From: Leifsonia sp. Root4
GTDB taxonomy: Bacteria; Actinomycetota; Actinomycetes; Actinomycetales; Microbacteriaceae
DNA length: 64,000 nucleotides
Reading direction: 5' to 3'
NCBI RefSeq assembly: GCF_001425085.1
Contig: NZ_LMDN01000003.1
Location: forward strand, 665,767 to 729,766
Positions 1 through 8,294 of the stretch are shown piece after piece. Below the pieces are notes generated by a model. It did no database searches. It was given only the letters and a program-made list of their open reading frames with translations, and had not been told where the DNA came from. Every line of letters starts with the position of its first letter. The first letter of the stretch is position 1. The position numbers were made by a program, and so were the translations under genes.

Positions 1-580
1 GACCGATGTTCAGCAGACAGGACAGCGTCAGGAAGATGAGCGGCGTGCGCGAGTCGCCGATCGCCCGGATGATCGCAGACAGGTAATTGAAGAACATCAC
101 AGCGGATGCACCGAGGAAGCTGATCTGGGCGAACACCGTCGCCTCGGCGAGCAGCTCGTCGGGCGTCTGGAGCAGCCGCAGCGTCGGCGCTGCGATCAGC
201 GGGGCACCGATCGTGAGCACGATGCTCATGGCACCGGTCAGGATCGTGCCGGTGGCGACCGAGCTGCGCACGGCATCCAGGTCTCGCGAGCCGAACGCCT
301 GCGCCGTCGGGATCGCGAAGCCCGAGGTGACGCCCCACGCGAATCCCAGCAGGAGGAACAACAGCGAACCGGTTGCCCCGACAGCGGCGAGTGAATCGAT
401 GCCGAGCTGCCTGCCGACGACGATCGCATCGACCACCTGGTAGAGCTGCTGCACCACATTGCCGATGAGCAGCGGAACCGCGAATACGAGAATGACCCGC
501 CAGGGGGCGCCGGTGGTCAGGGATCGTGCCAATGTGCTCTCACGGGGTGCGAAGGTGGACGGGGATGTTTGCGTTGCCAA
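1..580 (-). CDS. MATE family multidrug efflux transporter (3' end outside window)
   Basis: Only the first ~193 codons are present; the gene continues past base 1. Translating the minus strand gives a short polar N-terminus, then hydrophobic segments with the MATE signatures GNVVQQLYQVVDAIVVGR (about residues 40-57) and GDSRTPLIFLTLS near the window edge, both typical of NorM/DinF-type Na+ or H+ coupled drug exporters of the inner membrane. No ATG is in frame. The farthest start is a TTG at 580, after an in-frame stop at 584-586; a second TTG at 532 has GAGAG just upstream and may be the true start. It converges on nothing: its 5' end faces the tRNA-Ala terminator. Substrate cannot be told from sequence. 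Confidence 0.85.
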   Translation of the reverse strand, partial: MATQTSPSTFAPRESTLARSLTTGAPWRVILVFAVPLLIGNVVQQLYQVVDAIVVGRQLGIDSLAAVGATGSLLFLLLGFAWGVTSGFAIPTAQAFGSRDLDAVRSSVATGTILTGAMSIVLTIGAPLIAAPTLRLLQTPDELLAEATVFAQISFLGASAVMFFNYLSAIIRAIGDSRTPLIFLTLSCLLNIG

Positions 581-605
581 CGATCATAGGCGGTCGGCCG
601 CGGAC

Positions 606-640
606 GACGAAAGCCCGGCACATCGTGCCGGGCTTTCGTC
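606..640 (-). terminator. Perfect hairpin after first tRNA-Ala
   Basis: Sixteen-base-pair perfect stem (606-621 with 625-640) and a three-base loop, with AAA/TTT at the stem flanks. It lies immediately 3' of the tRNA gene on the minus strand, so it is read as its intrinsic terminator. Confidence 0.85.
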
Positions 641-644
641 GCGG

Positions 645-720
645 TGGTGGATCTGGGGAGACTCGAACTCCCGACCCCCTGCATGCCATGCAGGTGCGCT
701 ACCAGCTGCGCCACAGACCC
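645..720 (-). tRNA. tRNA-Ala (anticodon GGC), copy 1
   Basis: Read on the minus strand, 76 nt including an encoded CCA. Acceptor stem GGGTCTG pairs with CAGATCC (one G-U), the D-arm carries GCGCAGCTGGTAGCGC, the anticodon stem CCTGC/GCAGG closes a 7-base loop with GGC in the middle, and the T-arm holds GGTTCGAG-type sequence (GAGTTCGAGTC). It decodes GCC/GCU alanine codons. It is a near-identical duplicate of the gene at 857-932. Confidence 0.95.
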
Positions 721-819
721 GAAATCACTTCCGATTCCTCCGAAGCAACTTGTCCACTGTACTACATTTCGCGCACGTGGTCCGTGCGGAGCCGCGGCAT
801 CATCTCGAGGCCCTGACGA

Positions 820-850
820 CGAAAGCCCGGCACAGTGTGCCGGGCTTTCG
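820..850 (-). terminator. Hairpin after second tRNA-Ala
   Basis: Fourteen-base-pair stem (820-833 with 837-850), loop AGT, AAA/TTT flanks; almost the same sequence as the hairpin at 606-640, in the same place relative to its tRNA. Confidence 0.85.
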
Positions 851-856
851 GTGAGG

Positions 857-932
857 TGGTGGATCTGGGGAGACTCGAACTCCCGACCCCCTGCATGCCA
901 TGCAGGTGCGCTACCAGCTGCGCCACAGACCC
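857..932 (-). tRNA. tRNA-Ala (anticodon GGC), copy 2
   Basis: 76 nt with encoded CCA; same cloverleaf and GGC anticodon as the copy at 645-720. The resemblance extends into the upstream region (both share ...AGTTGCT(C/T)CGGAGGAATCGG-like sequence 20-40 bases before the gene) and the terminator, which points to a tandem duplication of the whole transcription unit. Confidence 0.95.
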
Positions 933-967
933 TCAGTTGTTCCCGATTCCTCCGGAGCAACTTGATT

Positions 968-997
968 AGATTACTACACGATCAACTCGCGTGTAAA
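968..997 (-). promoter_or_regulatory. Promoter of the tRNA-Ala copy 2
   Basis: On the minus strand TTTACA (992-997) is followed after 18 bases by TAATCT (968-973), about 30 bases before the mature tRNA 5' end. Good match to an actinobacterial sigma-A promoter. Copy 1 has a weaker counterpart, TACAGT at 756-761. Confidence 0.6.
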
Positions 998-1007
998 AAC
1001 GGCTGCG

Positions 1008-1385
1008 TCACTCGCGCGTGTCGCGCTCCGGCAGCTCGATCGAGACGACGGGGCAGTCCTTCCAGAGGCGCTCGAGCTGGTAGTAACCGCGCTCCTCCTC
1101 GTGGAAGACGTGCACGACGAGGTCGCCGAAGTCGAGCAGAGCCCAGCGGCCCTCCGAGCGGCCCTCGCGGCGGAGCGGCTTGGCGCCGGCGCGGATCAGC
1201 TCGTCCTCAACCTCGCTGGCGATGGCGACGACGTTGCGCTCCGAGTTGCCGGTGACGAGGAAGAAGATGTCGGTCAGCGGCAGCGGCTGCGTGACATCGA
1301 GGGCGACCAGGTCGGTCCCGCCCTTGGAGTCAGCGGCGCGTGCGGCCACCTGGAGAAGTTCAATGGCGTGTGAAGTTGCAGTCAT
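1008..1385 (-). CDS. rsfS: Ribosomal silencing factor RsfS
   Basis: 125 aa, full length for the RsfS/Iojap family. The protein binds ribosomal protein L14 and blocks subunit joining when nutrients are scarce. Family features are visible: the LQVAARAADSKGGTDLVALD opening, a TDIFFLVTGNSERNV segment, and the C-terminal WALLDFGDLVVHVFHEEERG block. The ATG at 1385 is preferred because AGGA lies 10 bases upstream; a longer GTG-initiated frame reaching 1439 would only add an atypical 18-residue tail abutting the neighbouring stop codon. It follows nadD and the unknown membrane protein on the same strand, the usual nadD-rsfS pairing. Confidence 0.93.
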   Translation of the reverse strand: MTATSHAIELLQVAARAADSKGGTDLVALDVTQPLPLTDIFFLVTGNSERNVVAIASEVEDELIRAGAKPLRREGRSEGRWALLDFGDLVVHVFHEEERGYYQLERLWKDCPVVSIELPERDTRE

Positions 1386-1438
1386 CTGGAATGTGTCCTG
1401 TTTGTGAGAAGCATGGGTGCCGACCGGTGGGCGCGGCA

Positions 1439-2392
1439 CTAAAAAATCTTGAAGATGTATCCGCCGATGAAGAGGCCGATGACACCGAGTGCCAGCACGG
1501 CCGCCGTGATGGCGAGCACCGTCGGCACGTTGAGTCCGCCCTGCTTGGGCGGGGTGAGCGTGTCGCGGGTGGAAGTGTGGGTGCTCACGGCACGGCTCGC
1601 CCGAACGGGCTGCGCGCTCGTCGCCGGGTGAGCGTCGTCGACCTGATCGAGAAGCCGGTCGACATCGGGCGAATCCAGAAGATTCGGGTGCGCTCCGGTA
1701 TCACCGAGGCTCGGCAGGTCAATCGAGCCGGTCACCAGCATCTCGCCGCCGGCGATCGGATTCGAGTCGCCGCCCTGCTGCGGGATCATCGGCAGGATGA
1801 GCGCATTCGTCGTCGTCGGCACGCCGCCGGCGCCAACCCCACGAGAGAGGACCTGGTCGAAGCTCTGATCGTCGGCGTCGTCCTCGACATCGATATCGAG
1901 CGACCAGTGGCCGATCGGCGGCTGCGGTGCGACGGCATCAGCTGTGTGAGCGTCGTCGGTCGAGGACTCTGGCAGCTCGTCGATCTGCTCGCCCCGAGCC
2001 GCTGCCTGGGCTGCGAGCAGCGCACGGAGCTCACGGCGGGTGAGCGTGCGTTCCGGCACGCCGATGAAATCGCCGAAGTCGTTGTCGTCGTCAGCCTCCG
2101 GCATCGAGGCATCGACATCGGCCTCTGCATCCCCGGCAAACGGCGCCGCGGGGGTCTGTGCGGACTTCGGAGCCCAGGCGGCCGCATCTGCCTCGGCGCG
2201 CTTGCGCTCGGCGGCGGCTTGCTCGGCCGGGTCAACGGTCGGGGCCTGCTCGGCGCCTGGCTGCTCCGGGTTGCTTTGATCTGAGGTGCTCGGATCTGCG
2301 GGGTCGACTGAGGTCGCTTCCGGTTGACGCGAGCGTTCGCTCTCGCGCATTTGACGCCTCGTCAGCGGTTGCTCGTCGGGCAACGCACTCAT
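1439..2392 (-). CDS. Unknown membrane-anchored protein between nadD and rsfS
   Basis: 317 aa, no recognised enzyme domain. The first ~265 residues are polar, rich in Ala, Asp, Glu, Pro and Gln, and probably disordered; two short basic repeats, [11 protein letters not shown] (about 10-20) and [13 protein letters not shown] (about 136-148), stand out. A single hydrophobic helix at the C-terminus (about 293-315) ends in YIFKIF, so it is likely a tail-anchored or single-pass membrane protein with the long part in the cytoplasm. Its start overlaps the nadD stop by four bases (ATGA), implying translational coupling. The position between nadD and rsfS recurs in relatives as far as I recall, but no function is known to me. 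Confidence 0.75.
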   Translation of the reverse strand: MSALPDEQPLTRRQMRESERSRQPEATSVDPADPSTSDQSNPEQPGAEQAPTVDPAEQAAAERKRAEADAAAWAPKSAQTPAAPFAGDAEADVDASMPEADDDNDFGDFIGVPERTLTRRELRALLAAQAAARGEQIDELPESSTDDAHTADAVAPQPPIGHWSLDIDVEDDADDQSFDQVLSRGVGAGGVPTTTNALILPMIPQQGGDSNPIAGGEMLVTGSIDLPSLGDTGAHPNLLDSPDVDRLLDQVDDAHPATSAQPVRASRAVSTHTSTRDTLTPPKQGGLNVPTVLAITAAVLALGVIGLFIGGYIFKIF

Positions 2393-2991
2393 GCCACACT
2401 CCGATACAGATGGTGTTTGGAGATGTACTGCACGACGCCATCGGGCACCAGGTACCAGACGGGGTCGCCGCGCTCCACACGGGCCCGGCAGTCGGTCGAC
2501 GAAATCGAGAGGGCCGGAACCTCCAACAAGCTTACGTCGCCCTCGGGCAATCCCGAAATACTGAGGTCATGCCCCGGCCGACTCACAGCTACGAAGTGAG
2601 CCAGGTCCCAGAGTTCACGCACGTCTTTCCACGTGAGGATCTGGGCGATCGCGTCGGCGCCGGTGATGAAAAACAGCTCGGCGTCGGGGTGTTCGGCGTG
2701 GACATCGCGGAGCGTGTCGATCGTGTACGTCGGCCCGTCGCGGTCGATGTCGACGCGGCTGACGGTGAAGCGCGGGTTGGAGGCGGTGGCGATGACCGTC
2801 ATGAGGTAGCGGTGCTCCCCCGGACTGACGGCGGGCTTCTGCCATGGCAGGCCGGTTGGAACGAAGATGACCTCATCGAGGTCGAAGGACTGCGCCACCT
2901 CGCTCGCCGCGACCAGGTGGCCGTGGTGAATGGGGTCGAAAGTGCCGCCCATCACGCCAATGCGCGGGCGGCGTTTCGACGCACTCGTCAC
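2389..2991 (-). CDS. nadD: Nicotinate-nucleotide adenylyltransferase NadD
   Basis: 200 aa nucleotidyltransferase that converts nicotinate mononucleotide plus ATP to deamido-NAD in NAD synthesis. The sequence opens with a Rossmann [14 protein letters not shown] segment (12-25) carrying the HxGH catalytic motif, has the [10 protein letters not shown] region mid-protein, and ends with an [10 protein letters not shown] motif, the family's second signature. Start is GTG at 2991, eleven bases after the stop of the small upstream membrane gene; no strong ribosome-binding site is visible. It overlaps the next gene by ATGA. Confidence 0.95.
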   Translation of the reverse strand: MTSASKRRPRIGVMGGTFDPIHHGHLVAASEVAQSFDLDEVIFVPTGLPWQKPAVSPGEHRYLMTVIATASNPRFTVSRVDIDRDGPTYTIDTLRDVHAEHPDAELFFITGADAIAQILTWKDVRELWDLAHFVAVSRPGHDLSISGLPEGDVSLLEVPALSISSTDCRARVERGDPVWYLVPDGVVQYISKHHLYRSVA

Positions 2992-3002
2992 AGGCAGTTC
3001 GT

Positions 3003-3218
3003 TCAGTGGCCCGACGGGGCGTGCGCTCCGCCGTGGGCGGCTGCGTATGCGTCACCCTTGGCCTTGTGGCGGTTTGCGACATCGCGGAAGCTCCAGGTGA
3101 CAAAACCGAACGCGGCAAAGATCACGAGTGCGATGGCGCCGTACATGATCGGCTCGATCGGCAGTTCAACGGCGTGCACGGTTTCGGACGACGCAACCAC
3201 GGCGGTCAGCAAAGACAT
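3003..3218 (-). CDS. Small conserved single-pass membrane protein
   Basis: 71 aa from the ATG at 3218, which has GGAG six bases upstream; a longer in-frame ATG at 3230 lacks a binding site and contains that GGAG itself. One transmembrane helix (about residues 25-45, [20 protein letters not shown]), then a short basic and His/Ala/Gly-rich tail ([14 protein letters not shown]). Such short proteins sit beside nadD in many actinobacteria; the function is unknown. Confidence 0.75.
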   Translation of the reverse strand: MSLLTAVVASSETVHAVELPIEPIMYGAIALVIFAAFGFVTWSFRDVANRHKAKGDAYAAAHGGAHAPSGH

Positions 3219-3274
3219 CACATTCTCCATTCAGGTGGCGGGAGGTGCATCCGCCACAACGATTCTAGCGGGCG

Positions 3275-4561
3275 CTACGGCCGAAGCTGTCCGTTGCCAC
3301 GCACAATCCACTTGGTGCTGGTGAGTTCTTGCAGACCCATCGGGCCGCGCGCGTGGAGTTTCTGGGTCGAAATCCCGACTTCGGCGCCGAAGCCGAACTC
3401 GCCGCCGTCGCTGAAACGCGTCGAGGCGTTGACCATGACGGTTGCCGAGTCCACGCGGTTCAGGAAGTACTCGGCGTTGCCGAGATCGTTCGTGATGATC
3501 GACTCGGTGTGCTTGGTGGAGTACCGGCGAATGTGCTCGATCGCCTCGTCGAGGGTGTCGACGACGCGCACGGCGATGTCGAGGCTCAGGTACTCGGTCT
3601 CCCAGTCGTCCTCCGTGGCGGGCACGGCGTCGGGCAGCAGCACACGGGCGCGCTCATCGGCGTGGATCGTCACACCGGATTCCACGAGCTTCGCGCCGAC
3701 GGCCGGCAGCACGCGGTCGGCGGCTCCGGCGAGCACGAGCACGGTTTCGACCGTGTTGCAGACGCTGGGGCGCTGGGTCTTGGCGTTGTGCACGATGTCG
3801 ACGGACCACTGCACGGGCGCGGTGTCGTCCAGGACGATGTGCACGACGCCGGCTCCGGTCTCGATCACGGGCACCTTCGACTCGGTGACGACCGTGTTGA
3901 TGAGCGAGGCGCTGCCGCGCGGGATGAGCACGTCGACCTGTCCCCTGGCCTGCATCAGTGCGCGCGCACCCTCGCGGCCGAACTCGTCGATCGACTGCAC
4001 TGCCGCCTCGGGGATGCCGTGAGCCGCGATGGCCCGCTGAATCAGCGAGACCAGGACCTGGTTGGAGTTCTGTGCGGCACTCCCGCCGCGCAGAACGGCG
4101 GCATTGCCGCTCTTCAGGGCGAGGGCCGCGATGTCGACGGTGACGTTGGGCCTGGCCTCGTAGATCGCGCCGACGACGCCGAATGGGACGCGCACCTGGG
4201 CGATCTGGACGCCGTTCGGCAAGGTGCTGCCGCGCACGTTGTCGCCGATCGGGTCGGCGAGGCCGACGATCTCGAGCACGGCGACGGCGAGCGACTCGAT
4301 CCGCGCAGGGTTGAGGGCGAGGCGGTCCAGGAGCGCGTCGCTCAGGCCGTTGGCCCGCCCGGCGTCGATGTCACGCTGGTTGGCCTCGACGATCTCGGAC
4401 ACGTGGGCGCGCAGCGTCGCAGCGATCTCGACGAGCGCCTCGTTCTTCTTCTGGGTCGTCGTGGCGCCCAAGTCGAGCGATGCGGCGCGGGCGGCATCCA
4501 GCTTCGCGGAGAACGCGTCGAGATCGATGCCGGTGGTCGAGGGGGTGTTCAGCAGGGACAT
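3275..4561 (-). CDS. proA: Glutamate-5-semialdehyde dehydrogenase (gamma-glutamyl phosphate reductase) ProA
   Basis: 428 aa, normal length. Second step of proline synthesis: NADPH reduction of gamma-glutamyl phosphate to glutamate semialdehyde. The aldehyde dehydrogenase fold is evident, with the catalytic Cys in TQRPSVCNTVET (about residue 268), IEARPNVT-type segment (AIYEARPNVTVD), and the C-terminal TTTKWIVRG-like end (STKWIVRGNGQ). It follows proB after a 9-base gap. No Shine-Dalgarno is visible; instead a -10-like TAAACT lies six bases before the ATG, so a leaderless internal transcript is possible besides the operon mRNA. Confidence 0.96.
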   Translation of the reverse strand: MSLLNTPSTTGIDLDAFSAKLDAARAASLDLGATTTQKKNEALVEIAATLRAHVSEIVEANQRDIDAGRANGLSDALLDRLALNPARIESLAVAVLEIVGLADPIGDNVRGSTLPNGVQIAQVRVPFGVVGAIYEARPNVTVDIAALALKSGNAAVLRGGSAAQNSNQVLVSLIQRAIAAHGIPEAAVQSIDEFGREGARALMQARGQVDVLIPRGSASLINTVVTESKVPVIETGAGVVHIVLDDTAPVQWSVDIVHNAKTQRPSVCNTVETVLVLAGAADRVLPAVGAKLVESGVTIHADERARVLLPDAVPATEDDWETEYLSLDIAVRVVDTLDEAIEHIRRYSTKHTESIITNDLGNAEYFLNRVDSATVMVNASTRFSDGGEFGFGAEVGISTQKLHARGPMGLQELTSTKWIVRGNGQLRP

Positions 4562-4567
4562 GGCCCT

Positions 4568-4573
4568 AGTTTA
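4568..4573 (-). promoter_or_regulatory. Candidate -10 for leaderless proA
   Basis: TAAACT ends six bases before the proA ATG. Its first three bases are the proB stop codon TAA. A GTAACA at 4591-4596, 17 bases upstream, matches the -35 consensus at four of six positions. Confidence 0.5.
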
Positions 4574-5377
4574 GGCGTGCGCAGGCACCGTGTTACGGCT
4601 TTGCGCATCGAACCAGGTGCCGACATCCTCGCCGAGGAGAGCCTCGTTGACGAGGCCGGTCGCCGTGACGAGCACGGCCGTTCCGGACTCGGCTGCATGC
4701 CTGGCGGCGGAGGCCTTGGTGACGGCGCCACCGGTGCCGACGCCCGCACGCCCGGCCGAGCTCAGCTCGACTCCGGCCAGTGCGTCGCCGTATGGCACGC
4801 GCGCGATGCGCTCGGCTCCCGGCTCGTGCGGCGGACGTGTGTAGAGGGCGTCGACGTCGCTGAGCAGGATGAGCACGTCGGCGGCGATCAGGCTGGCGAC
4901 GAGCGCGGCGAGCCTGTCGTTGTCGCCGAAGCGGATCTCGTGCGTCGCGACGGTGTCGTTCTCATTGACGATGGGCAGGATCCGCAGGTCGAGCAGCCGC
5001 TCCATCGCCCGCTGCGCATTGCTGCGCGGCGTCGCGTTCTCGAGGTCGCCGGCGGTGAGCAGCACCTGACCGGCAACGATGCCGTAGCGGTCGAGGCTGT
5101 CCTGGTAGCGGAAGATCAGCAGGTTCTGACCGACGGATGCCGCAGCCTGCTGCGTCGCGAGGTCGGTCGGGCGCTCGGAGAGGCGCAGGTACGGCAGGCC
5201 GGTCGCGATCGCGCCGGATGAGACGAGGACGATCTCGGTGCCGCGGCCATGCGCGGCGGCGAGGGCGTCGACGAGTGGCGCGATCTGGCCGGCATTGTCA
5301 CCGCTGATGGACGATGAGCCCACCTTGACGACGATCCTCTTTGCCGAGGCGATGCCGGCCCGATCACGCACGCTCAC
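4571..5377 (-). CDS. proB: Glutamate 5-kinase ProB (no PUA domain)
   Basis: 268 aa amino acid kinase, first step of proline synthesis (ATP-dependent phosphorylation of glutamate). Motifs: VVKVGSSSIS at the N-terminus, LVSSGAIATG, and IVNENDTVATHEIRFGDND binding glutamate. The enzyme stops after the kinase fold; the C-terminal PUA domain of the ~367-residue E. coli form is absent, a known short form. Proline feedback residues lie in the kinase domain, so inhibition may persist. Start is GTG at 5377, two bases after the obgE stop, so it is probably translated by coupling. Confidence 0.95.
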   Translation of the reverse strand: MSVRDRAGIASAKRIVVKVGSSSISGDNAGQIAPLVDALAAAHGRGTEIVLVSSGAIATGLPYLRLSERPTDLATQQAAASVGQNLLIFRYQDSLDRYGIVAGQVLLTAGDLENATPRSNAQRAMERLLDLRILPIVNENDTVATHEIRFGDNDRLAALVASLIAADVLILLSDVDALYTRPPHEPGAERIARVPYGDALAGVELSSAGRAGVGTGGAVTKASAARHAAESGTAVLVTATGLVNEALLGEDVGTWFDAQSRNTVPAHA

Positions 5378-5379
5378 TG

Positions 5380-7053
<1,674 letters not shown>

Positions 7054-7070
7054 TTACTGCATGTGGATGC

Positions 7071-7328
7071 CTATTCGGCAGCCACCAGAATGTTGACGAC
7101 CTTGCGGCCACCCTTGTTGCCGAACTGAACGGCTCCGGCCTCGAGGGCGAAGAGCGTGTCGTCGCCACCGCGACCGACGTTGACGCCGGGGTGGAAGTGG
7201 GTGCCACGCTGACGGACGATGATCTCGCCTGCGCTGACAACCTGGCCACCAAAGCGCTTCACGCCGAGGCGCTGAGCGTTGGAGTCGCGACCGTTGCGAG
7301 TGGAGCTCGCTCCCTTTTTATGTGCCAT
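7071..7328 (-). CDS. rpmA: 50S ribosomal protein L27
   Basis: 85 aa, standard length. The N-terminal [15 protein letters not shown] tail, which reaches the peptidyl-transferase centre, begins directly after the initiator Met, so there is no cleavable N-terminal extension of the Firmicutes type. Core [16 protein letters not shown] and [16 protein letters not shown] are diagnostic. Separated by 20 bases from rplU. Confidence 0.98.
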   Translation of the reverse strand: MAHKKGASSTRNGRDSNAQRLGVKRFGGQVVSAGEIIVRQRGTHFHPGVNVGRGGDDTLFALEAGAVQFGNKGGRKVVNILVAAE

Positions 7329-7348
7329 TAGCTTCTCTCCTCAGGCCG

Positions 7349-7657
7349 TTACTTGATGCCAGTGACCTTGACGCGCGTGAGCTCCTGACGGTGCCCCTGA
7401 CGCTTCTTGTAACCGGTCTTGTTCTTGTAGTGCTGGATGACGATCTTCGGGCCGCGGAGGTCCTCAAGAACCTCGGCGGTGACAGTGACCTTCTCGAGGG
7501 ACTTGGCGTCCGAGGTGATCTTGTCTCCGTCAACAAGCAGCACAGCGGCCAGCTCGACGGTGCCGCCCTTAACGGCCTTGATCCGGTCCATCGTCACGAT
7601 GGTGCCGACCTCGACCTTTTCCTGGCGGCCACCGGCGCGCACAACTGCGTAAACCAC
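7349..7657 (-). CDS. rplU: 50S ribosomal protein L21
   Basis: 102 aa, full length. [16 protein letters not shown] opening and the C-terminal [14 protein letters not shown] 23S rRNA-binding loop identify it. GTG start at 7657 with GAGG eight bases upstream. First gene of rplU-rpmA-obgE-proB-proA. Confidence 0.98.
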   Translation of the reverse strand: MVYAVVRAGGRQEKVEVGTIVTMDRIKAVKGGTVELAAVLLVDGDKITSDAKSLEKVTVTAEVLEDLRGPKIVIQHYKNKTGYKKRQGHRQELTRVKVTGIK

Positions 7658-7799
7658 TTTACGTACCTCACTCTGGGGGGCTACCTAGCCCCAATTCCTA
7701 ATACTCGGGAAGTCACTGGATTGACGCGGTCAGACGGACCGGTCTCAATCAGAAAACCTTGGCGAACGTGCGGATGATTCCGACACACACCAACGATCG

Positions 7800-7828
7800 A
7801 GTTTAGCTGATCGAATGCGCGCGGTCAA
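7800..7828 (-). promoter_or_regulatory. Promoter of the rplU-rpmA-obgE-proBA operon
   Basis: Minus strand: TTGACC (7823-7828), 17-base spacer, TAAACT (7800-7805). Close to the sigma-A consensus with ideal spacing. The predicted start near 7793 leaves a leader of about 135 nt, long enough for an L21-type autogenous element, though I cannot identify one. Confidence 0.75.
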
Positions 7829-7973
7829 ACGGGCTCGCCCGGCACGATGTGCGCCGTGCTCACGGAAGTGATCTGGCGCGACGTGCAGGGAACAGTTTAC
7901 TAGTGCGAAGCAGTGAAACTGCACCACGGCGTGCAGCGTGTCGAAAATCGGCCGTGTCGCGCGGTCCGCTCCG

Positions 7974-7979
7974 TAGACT
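7974..7979 (+). promoter_or_regulatory. Candidate -10 for leaderless DUF4031 gene
   Basis: TAGACT ends seven bases before the ATG at 7987; no Shine-Dalgarno is present in the interval. -35 region is weak. Confidence 0.5.
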
Positions 7980-7986
7980 CTGAGCC

Positions 7987-8259
7987 ATGACAGTGCTCAT
8001 CGATCAGGCCATCTGGCCGGCCCACGACACCGTCTGGGCCCATCTTGTCAGCGACTCGAGTCTCGACGAGCTGCACGCGTTCGCCGAGGCGCAGCAGATC
8101 CCCCGGCGCGGATTCGATCTCGATCACTACGACGTACCGCTGGAGCGCTGGCAGGCGTTGGTGGATGCCGGTGCGCTGCCGGTCAGCGGACGCGAGCTCG
8201 TCACCCGTCTGCGCGCGAGCGGTCTCAGGGTGAGCGCACGAGAGCGCCGTGGCCTCTAG
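7987..8259 (+). CDS. DUF4031 domain protein
   Basis: 90 aa, the whole length of the DUF4031 family. Conserved parts are the opening TVLIDQAIWPAHDTVWAHLVSD, an ELHAFAEAQQIPRRGFDLDHYDVP core and SGRELVTRLRASGLRV at the end. Function unknown; the recurring D, H and R residues suggest a small soluble nucleotide- or metal-binding protein, but that is a guess. It converges on the RNase E gene, and its stop codon lies in the loop of the shared terminator. Confidence 0.88.
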   Translation: MTVLIDQAIWPAHDTVWAHLVSDSSLDELHAFAEAQQIPRRGFDLDHYDVPLERWQALVDAGALPVSGRELVTRLRASGLRVSARERRGL

Positions 8260-8275
8260 GGCCACGGCGCTCTCG
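8239..8275. terminator. Bidirectional terminator between DUF4031 gene and RNase E gene
   Basis: Perfect 16-bp stem (8239-8254 with 8260-8275) with loop TCTAG. The TAG stop codon of the plus-strand gene (8257-8259) is in the loop, and the left arm is its last coding sequence. Confidence 0.8.
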
Positions 8276-8294
8276 AACAGACTGTGAGGTGCTG

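Larger units (their letters stand above)
7658..7986. other. Intergenic region between rplU and the DUF4031 gene
   Basis: 329 bases without a gene. It holds the rplU operon promoter (7800-7828), roughly 135 bases of rplU leader (7658-7793) and, at the right end, the -10 of the DUF4031 gene. I see no further open frame or RNA gene. Confidence 0.6.

Noticed and set aside
3329-5221. A 630-codon frame opposite proA and proB
   Set aside because: Antisense shadow; low-complexity Asp/Gly/Arg/Val sequence.
7900-8265. A 121-codon minus-strand frame opposite the DUF4031 gene
   Set aside because: The plus-strand frame matches the DUF4031 family across its whole length and has its own -10.
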